Program-made: the position numbers and the translations under genes
DNA from: Rhynchosporium graminicola
Taxonomy: Eukaryota; Ascomycota; Leotiomycetes; Helotiales; Ploettnerulaceae
Reading direction: 5' to 3'
Length of the DNA: 64,000 nt
NCBI GenBank assembly: GCA_900074885.1
Contig: FJUW01000062.1
Location: forward strand, 186,001 to 250,000
Notes under the pieces: model-generated
The model's database searches: none
What the model was told of the DNA's origin: nothing
What the model saw: only the letters and a program-made list of their open reading frames with translations
In this document: one piece after another, positions 11,253-22,470 of the stretch
How positions within the stretch are numbered: the first letter of the stretch is position 1
Layout: each line of letters begins with the position of its first letter

Positions 11253-13908
11253 ATGTGGGTTTTTTCCTGCGATGGAGATGTGCTGAAAGGTATGCATGTC
11301 TTCATAACGCTATGCGCTCCCTTACTGACCTTTTTCAGGTAAGAGACTATGGATTCGCCCAGGAAAGACAGTCCTTATTGGCCGCACAGCAGCAGAGGGT
11401 ATGTGATACATCACCCGCAGCCAGGAAACAACTGACAAGATCAGAGGGCCAATTTGTCGTGTCTGATAAGACGATTTCGAGAAAGCATCTTACTGTTAAG
11501 CTTGCGAACGTCAAGCCTTCCGATTACGTGAGTACCTAGCTACCGGGTCGAATACATTATACTGACTTTCTGCAGGCGAATGCGAATTATCGGACCAAAC
11601 TCACCATACAAGATGGCTGCGGAGATCCGAAGGGCACAAAAATTGGAACATTATTGAACGGCGCGCAGATCCGAGGGCAAACCAAAACACTCGAACTGGA
11701 TGAGAATACAGTAGTACTAGGAAAATACAAACACAACTTCCGGTACCTATACCTGCCATATAACATTCAGTCCAAATCTGACGTCGTACAGCTTTACTTG
11801 GATTCCCATGGCATTAACGTTTACTTTCTCGACTAAAGAACGAAAAGCGAACCCCTATCCAGCCCTTTATGATCGTCTCGGTCCACTCGATATCAGAGTA
11901 CTTGTCGATTACGAACGAGAACATACTACACACGTTGTGGCAAGGAAAAGAAACACGTCTAAAGGTCTGCAAGCTCTCATCAATGGGAAGTACATCGTAT
12001 ATCATGATACCTTCATCGAGGCGCTGGTAGTTGCGACAACTTCTGAGGAGATCGATTGCCCGGCCCCTCTGGAACTGGATTTCGACTCGCACTTCCCAGA
12101 TCCACTCCAACACTTGCCCCCACGTGGAGAAGAGCCTACGGAACGAGGAGCCGAAGCTTACAGTCCGAGCCCATCTCGACTCGATATGTTCGAAGGATAC
12201 ACGTTTGTTTTCTATGAAAAACAACAACATGAGAACCTTTTACGGCCCATTAGTGAAGGTGGCGGCAAAGTATCGCTCCGGGAGGTTGTTCCAGATCAAA
12301 CCACTGTAGATGAATTTGTCATCTATGTGAAAGGCGTTGCCGGAGAGAAAGGTCTCGGAGAATTTGAAGATGGGAGTGAGGGGAAGGGTGTGGTGGTTGT
12401 CAAATACAATCCTTCGAAGGGCGCGGGCACAGAATGGTGGGCAGAGTTCAATAGACAGATTGCTCTGGTTCTGGATCACCGACTCATCGAACAGAATGAA
12501 TTTCTTGATGCTATACTTGGGAACGATGCTGGCGTACTCAGACGACCTCTTTTGAATGAAGATCCAGGCTTGGTTGCTCCTCCTCCGTCATTTGGTACGT
12601 ATATTCTTTCCTAAGTCGAAAATCGTCTAACATGGAATAGTTACCGTTGCAGAGTCGCAGACGAATCAAAACCAAGAGGGTGAGTCCGCGCCTGAACCAA
12701 TGGCTCCACCTGAGCCTCCGACAAGACGCGGTAGAAGACGACCAGCAAAAGCAGTCGTTGAATTCGAGGACGAATTCTTAGGGCCCATCAACTCCAGCAT
12801 GCCTCAGCCGGAATCGATGCAAGTCGATCAACCTGTGGCAGAGTTTGAACAATCGCAAGGTCTTTTCCTCACTCAGGATCCTGACCAGATTCTCGAAGTG
12901 CCCAAGTCGCCAGCTCAGGAGACTAGCAGAAAGAGAATATTCAGTCCTGCTTTCGAAGAGGAAGAAGATATCATGGAGGAAGCTGCGCCAAGAGCAGCTG
13001 CTTTGAAGAGACGTCGACTTGCAAATGAAGCCGAAAAGAACCTTAGGCGTGGAGCAACGCCTTCACCTCGAGCTTCAGCCACGCCCGCACCCGAACCTGT
13101 CGCGGTCGCAAAAGTCGAGCCGACACCCAAGGGTAGAGGAAAGAAAATTAAGAAAGAGAAAGAGGTCGACATCATTGAAGTCAGACGTCAAGAGCGAGAG
13201 AAAGCCGAGGCTGCAGCAAGAGCCGAGCGTGAATCTGTACCTGAAGACATGAGCGGCATAGATCTCGAGCAGATACGCAAACTCGTAATCATAGAAACTA
13301 TGCCTGTCCGTAAGCCAAATTCATACATCCAACGAACAGAACGACCCGAAGATAGTGAGCGCTGGGACGAGAAGTGGAATGCCCGCGTCAATCACAAGAA
13401 GTTTAATCGTCGACCAGGCGCGGCTGCTGTTAGAGGTTTGCGTAAAGTTATCGTTCCCTTAGAGGAAGCCAAGAAGAGAGATTACGGCATCGGCGATACA
13501 TATTGGGAAGACGACAGTCAGCATAAGAAGAAAGGCAAGGGCAAGGGTAAAGAGACCCAGGAGTTCAGCCAGAAGGACACGCAGCCCAAACAAAGATCAG
13601 GTGCTGCCGAAGCAGCTTCTCGATTCCTGGCGAGTGAGGTTGAGGAACATGCTGGAGCCGAATCGGAGTCAGATCTGGAGATCGTAGCGCCGAAAGGACG
13701 TACTGGTCGCATATCGGACAAATTGGTGGATAAGACGAGTGCATCTCAGAACTTGAAGACTAATAAGAGACCTGCGGCTACGACTTTGACGAAAGCGGCG
13801 CCGGCGAAGAAGGCGAGGCCAGCACCCGCTAGAAAGCCGGTTGTGGAGCCGGATAGTGATGAGGATAGTGATGATGGTCTGAAGTTCAAGTTCAAGAAGA
13901 AGGCTTGA
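11253..13908 (+). CDS. NBS1: NBS1/nibrin-like subunit of the Mre11-Rad50-Nbs1 complex
   Basis: Six exons (11253-11289, 11339-11398, 11445-11527, 11576-11742, 11792-12594, 12641-13908) give 805 residues with all phases matching; the last acceptor could instead be at 12652. The FHA domain occupies roughly residues 13-115, with the phosphothreonine-binding GRT and SRKH motifs. It is followed by BRCT-type sequence including TTHVVARKRNTSKGLQAL and KYIVYHDTFIEAL. The central and C-terminal parts are disordered, basic and Ser/Glu-rich. A conserved block around 605-650 (KPNSYIQR...WNARVNHKKFNRR) fits the Mre11-binding region, and the tail is acidic-then-lysine-rich (KFKFKKKA). It acts in nuclear double-strand-break sensing and in recruiting the Tel1/ATM kinase. 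The length matches fungal Nbs1. It converges on the downstream cytochrome b5-like gene. Confidence 0.9.
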
Positions 13909-14357
13909 GTATGATATTCCCAATTTGGTGTCATAGGATTTGAGAGCGGGAGTTTTCGTCATATGTGTATCAGAACGGCGGCGTAGGAAAAGGGTATCTG
14001 CTATTTGTTTCTTCCTCTACACGAAAACTTGCATAGCTCTCTCTATCCATCTCATGTCTATACTACATCATGTAACGCAATGTGCGAAATCATATCTGTG
14101 AAAAAAAGCTCAACGCCGACGCATTATGCGAAACTCCACCACGAGCCGATCCGAACGCCACCAAACTTCCGCGGCCAAAATAGACCGGTTTCCAGCTCGA
14201 GGACATATCCGAGAGTAGCTTTACAGACCGTTAAACCAATCGGGAAAATCGGAGTAAACTTGCGATGTGCAACCTAAAGATATGTCTCCGTGCAAGTGTA
14301 GGATTGGGTGACAGGAGCCGCCGCCAGAACACAATTCTAGGTGCAATATCACTGTTT
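13909..14357. other. Convergent 3' intergenic spacer
   Basis: 449 bases between two convergent genes. No open frame worth calling; it presumably holds both polyadenylation regions. No strong hairpin terminator is expected in a eukaryote and none is called. Confidence 0.5.
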
Positions 14358-15452
14358 CTAGTCCATATCTTCCAATGCACTCTCCGCTCTTTTATCGCCC
14401 TCCTCAACTGCGATCCCAACCATACAATTCTCCAACATGCCCTCCCAATTGACCCACGGGTGTACCTCCCCGAACAGTTTACTCCCATCCCTCCCCGCAG
14501 CCTTCAGAAGTTCTGGTCCGCCGCCAGGGTGATAATCCACATACGGACTTATGTTATATACTTTCCCTCCTAATACCGTCCATGCATCTTTCCCTTTCCG
14601 GCCCGTGAACTGTTTTAGTAAACTAGGCGGGACGCGGAGAAAGGGTGTTGAAGCTGGCATGCCGCGTAGGTTTGCTGAAGGGTCAGAGGAAAGACGCGCC
14701 CAGTCTAGAGGCGAGTGGCCTGGTGTGAGGAGGACTTTTCGCCGGGGTTTGGAGGGGATGGATGTGTGTGTTGGTGGTGGTAAGAGGGAAGATCCTCCTC
14801 CTCCACCTGGTGGTCCGCGATTGGGGAGGGGAGACCGAGAGGGTGTTAGCATGAGTCCGGGACTTGCTTGTGGGTAGGCGTTTAGTTTTGGAGGGCCGGA
14901 TGTTCCTCCCGATGCTCTTTGTGCTGAATTCATGGCAGGGAATGAGGGTGCCGAAGGCTCTTCTTCTTCGTCACCTTGTCCATCTTTAGATCCATCGCCT
15001 AACGTGAATGTTGGGACTGGAGGAGATGCGAGTGGGTTGCGGAGTGGTAGCTGTTTTCTGAATGGTGGTGGAGGAGGTGGCATTGCCATGCGGTCGAGGT
15101 CTGCTTTGACATTGGGACTGCTTGGTGGGGGAGGCGGTTTCGTGATTATGGGTATTTGAATGTCGTTCTTCTCTGATATTGGTATAGGATCGTTCTTTTT
15201 CTCTGGTTGTATGACTTTCTCAGGGATTTGTGCGGGTAAGACATTTTTGGACTTCTTTGCGCCGCTTTCGATGGAGGGGCGAAGCCATTCGAAGCACGCC
15301 CATGATGTCGGCGGATGGCGATAGCAGATGAAAGAGATCGATGCGATAAGGATGGAAAATCCCAGTAGGACCATACTGCGGAATTCGGGGACGGGGAGAG
15401 AGTTGAGTATTGTTATTGACAATGTTTTTCTACTGTCCTGGGATATATCCAT
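14358..15452 (-). CDS. Membrane-anchored cytochrome b5-like protein
   Basis: A single uninterrupted 364-residue frame starting at a good ATG. Residues about 27-45 form a transmembrane helix (MVLLGFSILIASISFICY). A proline/serine-rich low-complexity linker of about 220 residues follows, then a C-terminal cytochrome b5 fold. The first heme ligand is His308 in YHPGGG and the second is His331 in EVHPWVN. The layout resembles the fungal Irc21 group and the N-terminal domain of cytochrome-b5-reductase-4 proteins. It probably carries electrons at an endomembrane; the partner is unknown. It is divergent from the gene at 16248 and convergent with NBS1. Confidence 0.8.
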   Translation of the reverse strand: MDISQDSRKTLSITILNSLPVPEFRSMVLLGFSILIASISFICYRHPPTSWACFEWLRPSIESGAKKSKNVLPAQIPEKVIQPEKKNDPIPISEKNDIQIPIITKPPPPPSSPNVKADLDRMAMPPPPPPFRKQLPLRNPLASPPVPTFTLGDGSKDGQGDEEEEPSAPSFPAMNSAQRASGGTSGPPKLNAYPQASPGLMLTPSRSPLPNRGPPGGGGGSSLLPPPTHTSIPSKPRRKVLLTPGHSPLDWARLSSDPSANLRGMPASTPFLRVPPSLLKQFTGRKGKDAWTVLGGKVYNISPYVDYHPGGGPELLKAAGRDGSKLFGEVHPWVNWEGMLENCMVGIAVEEGDKRAESALEDMD

Positions 15453-16247
15453 TTGCTGCTATTTTCGAATATGCGAGGCTCGATGTCAGCATTATAAGTC
15501 GTCGGCTAACAATGCGCTGCGCTGCAGGCAGTCTGTCAGCCATTGTCACCCCAGCGACTAGGATACCTAGGTAGATAGGTACCTTACCTTAGATAGGTAC
15601 TGGTGGGTGTGCTAAACAAGGGGACCGAGGCCGTGTATGACGCGCCTGTGACCTGTCAAGGTTGTCTGTATGGCTTCATCTGATGTTTTGGTTGTTTCGC
15701 ATGAATCTCATCAAAGCCGTGCAGGAGACATAGAGGGGCAGTCTCCAGTGGAGGGGTCCAGGGGGTGAGAGTTATCCAATGCCAGTGCTTGGTGACTATC
15801 ACTATCCAAACATTTAATACTCCGGCTCTGCTATTGACAAGACACTAACGAGAAAAAGAAACGCGAGACCCTGAAAGTAAACAATAATAACAACAAAAGT
15901 CATAATAAACTTACAATAGTATAGGTATAACACTGGAGTCGGGCGAGTATGCTTGTTGTGTTATGATGGATGGATGGATTTGCCGTGGATATAATATGAA
16001 ATGAACCTCCCCTTCTCCCACTATCTATACACTTACAATACATTATACTTCCCCTCTAATGGAATGTTTCAAATCGATATGAATTGCCATACTCTCACTT
16101 CATGTCTTTATCTTATCTTCTAATTCTAATTTATCGAATGCTCGGCGAGGCGTGAGTCAGTAATATCTTAGGCGGGTTTCGGGACCTTTTCAACGTTTGG
16201 GGTGCTGTACTCTAGTACCAGCACTGTAACTAGATACCAGCTACATT
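15453..16247. promoter_or_regulatory. Divergent promoter region
   Basis: 795 bases between two divergently transcribed genes. It contains a short ATGG repeat (about 15965-15977) and A-rich patches near 15880-15910. No open frame of interest. Presumably it holds both promoters. Confidence 0.45.
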
Positions 16248-18434
16248 ATGCGGGCTAGCATCTTGGGGATTGCCGCACGCTCCAAGAACCTCCAAAACAC
16301 CACCACCAATACCTCCGATTCCAGCTCTAACAACACCACCGCGAAAGCCATCACTTCTACCAATGCTACCCCGACTCAACAGCGACCAACGAGACCTCCT
16401 CTTCGTACGCCGCTCCAGTCCAGAGACAGCAATGCCATGATGCGAGTTCCCCCCGTGACGAAAGGCAACTCGAGTAATATGCCCCCCTACGACAAACACA
16501 ATGCCCCGAGACCCCCCCTCAAGCCGACGCTCAGTGCTTCGACAAAAACTGTCAATCGAATGCCCTTGACTCCAAGAGTTGCTGGCTCGACTCCCTCGAA
16601 TACTGGCACATCGTCGTCGCGTAGGCCGGCCCGAGCAGAGGTTAGCACAACACCCGTGGTAAAGGAGGATGCAGTAACTCCGGTCTCGACATTTCTCAGC
16701 CACAACATTACTCCGAGATCAGGTCCGAGAAGGGTACGAGTAGAGAGTCCCAATTCGACTCCTACAGGGACTCCTACCGCGGCGCAGGCTCTGGATGACT
16801 CTACTCGAGGGGCAGACACACCACCCACATATGGGTCAGGACTTGGAATAGCGGGAATTGACAAAGATCTACCGAAGCATCCAACGGTGTCGTTCAGTCC
16901 TTCGCCAGCGGATTTAGGGCAGCCGAAGTCACAGAATGGAACAGGAGATTCCAAGTTCTTCTTTGCAAGTGAGGCGAAGGCGGCAGTCCAACCAACTAGA
17001 CCACCTCTACCAAGCAAAAGCTCATCAAGTTTCTTTTACGCAAATGGCAACAATATTCCGAACAAACCACAAAGTTCAAATGCGTCCGCGGTAGGCTCAA
17101 CAGTGGGGGAGGACAGGCCAAAGTTCCTCCATGCAAATGGGACACCGGATCTTCAAGCAACCCCGTACCTTCCACCTCCCAGGCCAAGCTCTATTGTATC
17201 TCATAATAGTCGAATGGCATCACCCCGACTAGGAACACCAACTTCAAGCACAACTTCTCCTCCCCAAAGACCTTCATCTCCGTCAAAACTCAACCAATAT
17301 GCCTCTATATCTTCCATTGGAAGCACTCCCGCGTTACCATCACCAGTTACCCCCCGGCCACAAGTATTGGGAAGGGGATACTCTGCAAATGGTCTTGTAT
17401 CTGCACGAAAAGCAAGTATCGAGGCGGGGCAAAGATCGAGCCATGGAAGATCATCAAGTGGGAGCTCGGCGGAAGGCAAGCTTCCACCTCCGTTGCGCAA
17501 CACATCAGGTGGATCATATAATTCTTCCGTGCCCGGATCACCGTCAAATCCGATTGCAACATCTGTTCCAACATATATGCCCGAGGAAGCATCAGAAGAG
17601 ACGCCCAAGGATGGTGGGTTGGCCGCTGGGTTCCGGAGCCCAATATCAAGCCCGGTCAAGACACACTCCATCGATGAGTTGAACGAGTTGGCTGCCAATG
17701 CTCGACGAGAACGGAAAGTTCTGGATTTGGAGATCACGAATTCCTCTTTAGCGGCTATCAACCGAACGTTAGAAAGAGAAATGAGGAAACAGACTGCGGA
17801 ACTCCGACGATTTAGGAGACTAAGTCGGTCAGGACGACTGTCTATCGCGACATCCGCTTCCGTTCGTACTTCATCAGGCAGTGTCTCTGGCTTCGAAGGA
17901 GAGAATCTCACTGATCTGAGCGAGGAGGAAGAAGAGGAGGGAGAAACCGAATCAGAAGAAGAAACCTCAGACGAGGGCTCATTAAGCCCAAGCGCCATGG
18001 AAGAAAGCGACCTGCGACACAGAAAACGCGATGAAAAACGTCTCCAACTCGACTTGAGTAAACACCAACAACTCCTCATCGACAGCCAGAAGATGAATCA
18101 AAGCCTCAAGCGTTGTCTAGGCTGGACAGAAGAACTCATCAACGAAGGCAAGAAAGCTCTCGAATATCGCGTGCGTATCAGTGACGTCGAGCTAGGCGGC
18201 CGAGTCCTGGCACTAGATGAAGTCGAAGGTGCTGAGGAACCCGATAACGAGGGGCTGAGTGATATTGGTGCGAGGATGTTGAGGGAAGCGAGGAAAGCTG
18301 CTGCAAATGGTATGGCTACGCATTCGACGTGGGCGAGTCAAAAGAGAGATGATAGAGATAGCGGGATCGAACTTGATGGTGGTCAGAGAGAGCATATTCC
18401 GATCTCGTTTGCTGAGACGAGCCTAGAGCCATAA
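16248..18434 (+). CDS. Large disordered protein with central coiled coil, function unknown
   Basis: An intronless 728-residue frame. The first 470 residues are Ser/Thr/Pro/Asn-rich and predicted disordered, with many SP/TP sites. Three related short motifs occur in residues about 235-300: KFFFASEAK, SFFYANGNN and KFLHANGTP. Residues about 475-535 form a charged coiled coil (SIDELNELAANARRERKVLDL onward), followed by an acidic EEEEEEGE run near 565 and a second helical region near 590-640. I do not recognise a catalytic domain. The design suggests a cytoskeletal or cell-cycle scaffold regulated by proline-directed kinases, but this is inference. The start is the first ATG of the frame, with a clean upstream leader. 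Confidence 0.8.
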   Translation: MRASILGIAARSKNLQNTTTNTSDSSSNNTTAKAITSTNATPTQQRPTRPPLRTPLQSRDSNAMMRVPPVTKGNSSNMPPYDKHNAPRPPLKPTLSASTKTVNRMPLTPRVAGSTPSNTGTSSSRRPARAEVSTTPVVKEDAVTPVSTFLSHNITPRSGPRRVRVESPNSTPTGTPTAAQALDDSTRGADTPPTYGSGLGIAGIDKDLPKHPTVSFSPSPADLGQPKSQNGTGDSKFFFASEAKAAVQPTRPPLPSKSSSSFFYANGNNIPNKPQSSNASAVGSTVGEDRPKFLHANGTPDLQATPYLPPPRPSSIVSHNSRMASPRLGTPTSSTTSPPQRPSSPSKLNQYASISSIGSTPALPSPVTPRPQVLGRGYSANGLVSARKASIEAGQRSSHGRSSSGSSAEGKLPPPLRNTSGGSYNSSVPGSPSNPIATSVPTYMPEEASEETPKDGGLAAGFRSPISSPVKTHSIDELNELAANARRERKVLDLEITNSSLAAINRTLEREMRKQTAELRRFRRLSRSGRLSIATSASVRTSSGSVSGFEGENLTDLSEEEEEEGETESEEETSDEGSLSPSAMEESDLRHRKRDEKRLQLDLSKHQQLLIDSQKMNQSLKRCLGWTEELINEGKKALEYRVRISDVELGGRVLALDEVEGAEEPDNEGLSDIGARMLREARKAAANGMATHSTWASQKRDDRDSGIELDGGQREHIPISFAETSLEP

Positions 18435-20286
18435 TTTGGAAAGGGAGAGGGAGGCGTTGTACTTGTACGATTACGAACTGGAACGGACGATTCCTCGTAT
18501 ACACACCACTCCAAAGAACGACAAACTTTTCTTATGTCTATACCTTTGCGAGGGTCGCGGTTTCATTTCAAGTGGCTGTATTTGGTTTCGAATTGGAGTT
18601 TTGGGGGTGTGGAAGGCAATGCATAAGCATGGGCGTTCGAGGGTAATTTCAAGGGACTTGTGGGATTTGGGATTGCTTATGGGCGAAGAAAGAAAGGGAA
18701 AGCTCCGATGATCAGTCGATCAATTCATAGTGTTTACTTACTGGCTGCTGCGATTGATACGATACGCATGCACGGCCCCTTTCCTTACACTTTCACATTT
18801 CCTTTGTTTGTTTGTGTACTTCACGATACCCCTTACTTTGCAGATATACCAGGTTTTGAGCTCATGCGTGCTGGACAACAGAGGCACTTGGGCGATGAAC
18901 TGTTCGGGCGGAGCGAAGAAGAGAAGAAAGGAAAACATGATGGAAGCAGACGCCGAAGGGGATATGTTGGATAGTAGCAAGTATACAAGATATTCTTCTG
19001 CGTTTCCATCACAGAGGTAGTGAAAGATGTAGAACATACAGCAAATAAGAAGAGAAAAACAAAAAACATTAAAAAACACATTTTCAAGATTATCTGTATT
19101 TTGTTCTTGAATTTCGAAATCAGAGTTAGAGTAAGATATTGTGGTATGATGTACTTACTGTAAGACAGCAGATAGCTAAGTAACGAAAGCTAGTGGAAAC
19201 TATCCCGTTACGTTCCGTACTCTTATTTATCATCCTCCTCGTCCTCGTCCTGCAAATATCCAACGCGACACGATAAAATCTTTTCAGAGCAGGCAGGAAA
19301 CCGCGCCTTTGCCGGGGGGTCGGGAAGGGGTCAGGTTAGATCGAGGCGCTGCGTGCAGTATATATATGTCTTCTCATGACGAGTGTGTAAAGTCTACCTA
19401 GTTACGAAATACGGTAACACCTACCTAGCTAGGCACGAGGGGGAGAATATTTACGACGCAAGGCGTGCGTGCGTTTGTAAATACAGGAAAGCAGGCGAGG
19501 GGTGAGGGGTGAGGGGTGAGGAGGAATGGATGAATGAATGAATGAATGAATGGCATGTTAGGAGCTTTTATCTAGGTGAGTGGTTCTATGGGTGTACATA
19601 GGTATGTATGTAAACAAAGTCGCTTGATATGAAGAAGCGATGTGATCATGTGAGAGAGAGCGAGCATATACAGATCATTCATTCATTCATCCATGCAGCC
19701 AATGTATTTCATACAACCCAGTCACAATAGAAAAAAAAATGAGGGTTTGGAGAAGAGAGGCAAAGCACAGATGAAAAGAGCAGAGGATTACAGAGGATGG
19801 ATGGATATCGGTCCGTTCAAACAATTATAAAAGATACCTATCTATCTACCGATCGAAGAATCTATCCACCTTCCTCCCTCTCCCTGCGCAAAAAAAATAA
19901 AAAATCGAATCAGATCGAGCTCTCATTCAGCCTCTCTACATCTATGACAATTGCCTCTTTCTGCACGCACCAAATAGTCGAGTACCCAAGCACCAAGAGA
20001 TTCACAAATGGGTATACCCGATCCGAATCGGAGAGCTTCTATGCCGTGCCATGCGCTGGGAAGAAGAGCAGGGAGGCCATATCAACCAGAATCGAGACCA
20101 AACGAAATATGCATCGATGCGAATGAGGAAATGGGAGGATGGAGGTGAAATGACGGTCTTGATATAAGAACCAAATGCTCATTCGAATGTCCTGGTAGTC
20201 CTGTCCGGGTTCCTTCCAGGAAACCTATCTAACCATGCAAACTGGAAAGAGCCCTAAAAATCCATCCTAGCTTCGCAAATCGACAT
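18435..20286. other. Long convergent spacer with microsatellites
   Basis: 1.85 kb between convergent genes. Short frames here (up to about 113 codons, both strands) overlap each other and have no recognisable domain. The region holds several simple repeats, listed separately, and otherwise nothing I can support; long 3' UTRs or a non-coding RNA are possible. Confidence 0.45.
19497..19553. repeat. GAGGGGT tandem and adjacent GAAT microsatellite
   Basis: Three to four copies of a GGGGTGA unit (19497-19521) are followed directly by about six copies of a tetranucleotide GAAT/TGAA repeat (19527-19553). A reverse-oriented CATT repeat of four units lies at 19677-19691. Confidence 0.85.
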
Positions 20287-21946
20287 CTATTCTTTCGCAG
20301 GCTTAGGAACATTCGGTGCATCAGCTGCCACACCCTCAGCTGCTGCAGTGTGACCATGGGCGTCTTTTGTCTTGGGCTTCTCATCCTTTGGCTTCTTCTT
20401 GTGCTCTTTCTTCAATGCTGCTTCAGCGACAAGTTGTTCGAAAGCCATGTAATCACCTTCTTCTTCCGGGTTACGCTTGGCCTGGAAATTGTTAACTCAT
20501 GTACTCGTGATCCACATTTAATACAAGAGGAACAGGAATTTGGCATACCTTCTGGTAGATCTCCCCAGCGATGACAAGAGCTTGAGCACGCTCCAATCTC
20601 TTCGCCATGGACACCTTCTTGTCATTTAGAACCTCATCACAGACATCCCGTAGAACGCTCTGGATTTCAAACTTGCTACCCTTCCACGCCGCGTTGAGGA
20701 TCTTGCCTGTGACGCGACGCTCATACTCCACCTTCTTCTCTTCCGTCCAGTCTTCACCTCCCCTCTCCTCCGCCTTGGCCATCTCCTCCATAGTCATCTG
20801 CGCATCAATAGCACTAGAAATGGTATTCCAGGTCTCCTTTGCCAGGGTTCCCTTATCCTTCAGCCTCGAAAAAAATCCGCCAATACCTAAGAATTTCTGG
20901 GATTTGAGGAGAGCGGTAGATTTCTGTAGATATGTAGCTCCGATAGCATGGAGGATATCCAGACCAAAAGACTCCATCTTTAAGTTTTCAACTTCCAGAC
21001 GAGTCTTCTCTTGAAAGGCTTTCGTCACATCTGGGCCTTTATCCGTTTCGGTCCATACACTGATCCGGTCAACGAGCTTCTTGGCCAGGGTATCAACACG
21101 CTCCTTTCGCACACGAGCTCTCTCCTTCTCATAAGCCGCCAGCTCGTCTCTTTGAGCTTTTGATAGGCCGGCCTTCTTCTTCTCCTTCTTCCGCAACTCC
21201 TTCTCCTCTTCCGTCAACCCTGCAGCAGACATCTGTGCCTCCTCCTCAGTCTTATCCATAATCGCCTGTCTGATCGGGATACCCTGCTGTTGTCTTCTCG
21301 GAGTCGAGGTCCCAGACGCAGCAGGACTCACACTCGGCTTCTCAGAAGGCACCGCCGTACTCGCGCTTGAGAACGCGGGATCCGTAGACTCTGACACGCT
21401 AGGCGCAGGAATATTCACCCCCGTCTTCGAACTCTCCCCCCCAGACGCTGCAGCTCTAGCCTTCTCATCAACAATACTCTGCTTCTTGGCCTCGGCCTCG
21501 CCAGGGAACTCCTCTTCCTCCTCCTCCTCAGCTCCTTCCTGCATCGTGATGTCCATAGTCTTGGTCAGGTCCTTCATGAGCGAGATCTCACCGATCAAGT
21601 CGACGAATGCCTCTCCACCGAATATCGTGCCGAAGAACTCGGCGGGATCCGCGAACCCTTCAGAGGGCTGCGCGTGATCTTTGCCGAACTTGTCATATTG
21701 CTTGCGGAGATCAGTGTTACTGAGTACTTGATATGCTTCGCCGATGGCCTGGAACTTCTCATGTGCGGTGTCGTCGCCGGGGTTTTTATCTGTGGAAAGG
21801 GGGTTAGATTATGGAGGAAATCGTCAGAATGCCAACCTACCTGGATGTGTTATGATCGCAAGCTTGCGGTATGCCTTCTTAATTTCCAACTCGGTGGCAT
21901 CAGGCTTGACGCCCAGCGCATCGTAGTATGTCGTATCGGCAACCAT
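20287..21946 (-). CDS. DnaJ-X co-chaperone (Caj1/Djp1-like)
   Basis: Three exons (21946-21841, 21789-20549, 20481-20287) give 513 residues in frame. The J domain is N-terminal (residues 4-70), with its HPD motif at 34-36 split by the first intron, then [17 protein letters not shown]. There is no Gly/Phe or zinc-finger region. A glutamate run, a disordered Ser/Pro section and the helical DnaJ-X domain (about 220-440) follow, and the tail is lysine-rich. This order matches yeast Caj1 and Djp1, which stimulate Hsp70 ATPase; Djp1 assists peroxisomal and mitochondrial protein targeting. Cytosolic action is expected. The ATG chosen begins [13 protein letters not shown], the normal J-domain start. 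Confidence 0.88.
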
Positions 21947-22470
21947 GATGGGTTTCTCGTTGGCACAATAATATTGTTCCGGGGATATCCTCAAGTTTGC
22001 AGGTATCGCGACTGGTATTGGAGTTGATTGTTGTACCTTCTGCTGCAATCTGCCTGTGAGGCTGAGATATTTTTGTGTTGATGGTTCTCGGAAATGACGA
22101 GACGAGGCTCTAGTTTTCAGTCAGGGTTTATGGAGGGGCAAGTATTCCTGATACACAGGCGCAATGTTCGCGGCTTTAAAAGTCAACGGGATTTTTGAAT
22201 CACTTCTCAGGCCTTTCAGTTTCAGGAAGACAATATATGGTGTTCCTTTTGTTTGAATTCATTACGAGTCACTAAGAAAACATTTCGTCATGCAAGTCAC
22301 CGCAGCAAAGTGGGACATCATTCCGCCACCGCCTCGTCCTCGTCAGACAAGGTACCAGGATGATGTTTAAATGTTTTCAGCTCAACAAGGCAAATGCATT
22401 TATGCGTTGTTCAAAATCTAAGCAGTTTCAAGACTTTTAGAAACAGAAAGAGGGGGGAATCTTCGCAAAT
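21947..22470. other. Promoter of the DnaJ gene and 3' end of the reductase gene
   Basis: 524 bases between two minus-strand genes. Nothing coding is visible; it should hold the DnaJ-gene promoter and the 3' UTR of the upstream reductase gene. Confidence 0.45.

Noticed and set aside
17201..18079. 292-codon minus-strand frame
   Set aside because: Shadow of the intronless 728-residue gene on the plus strand.
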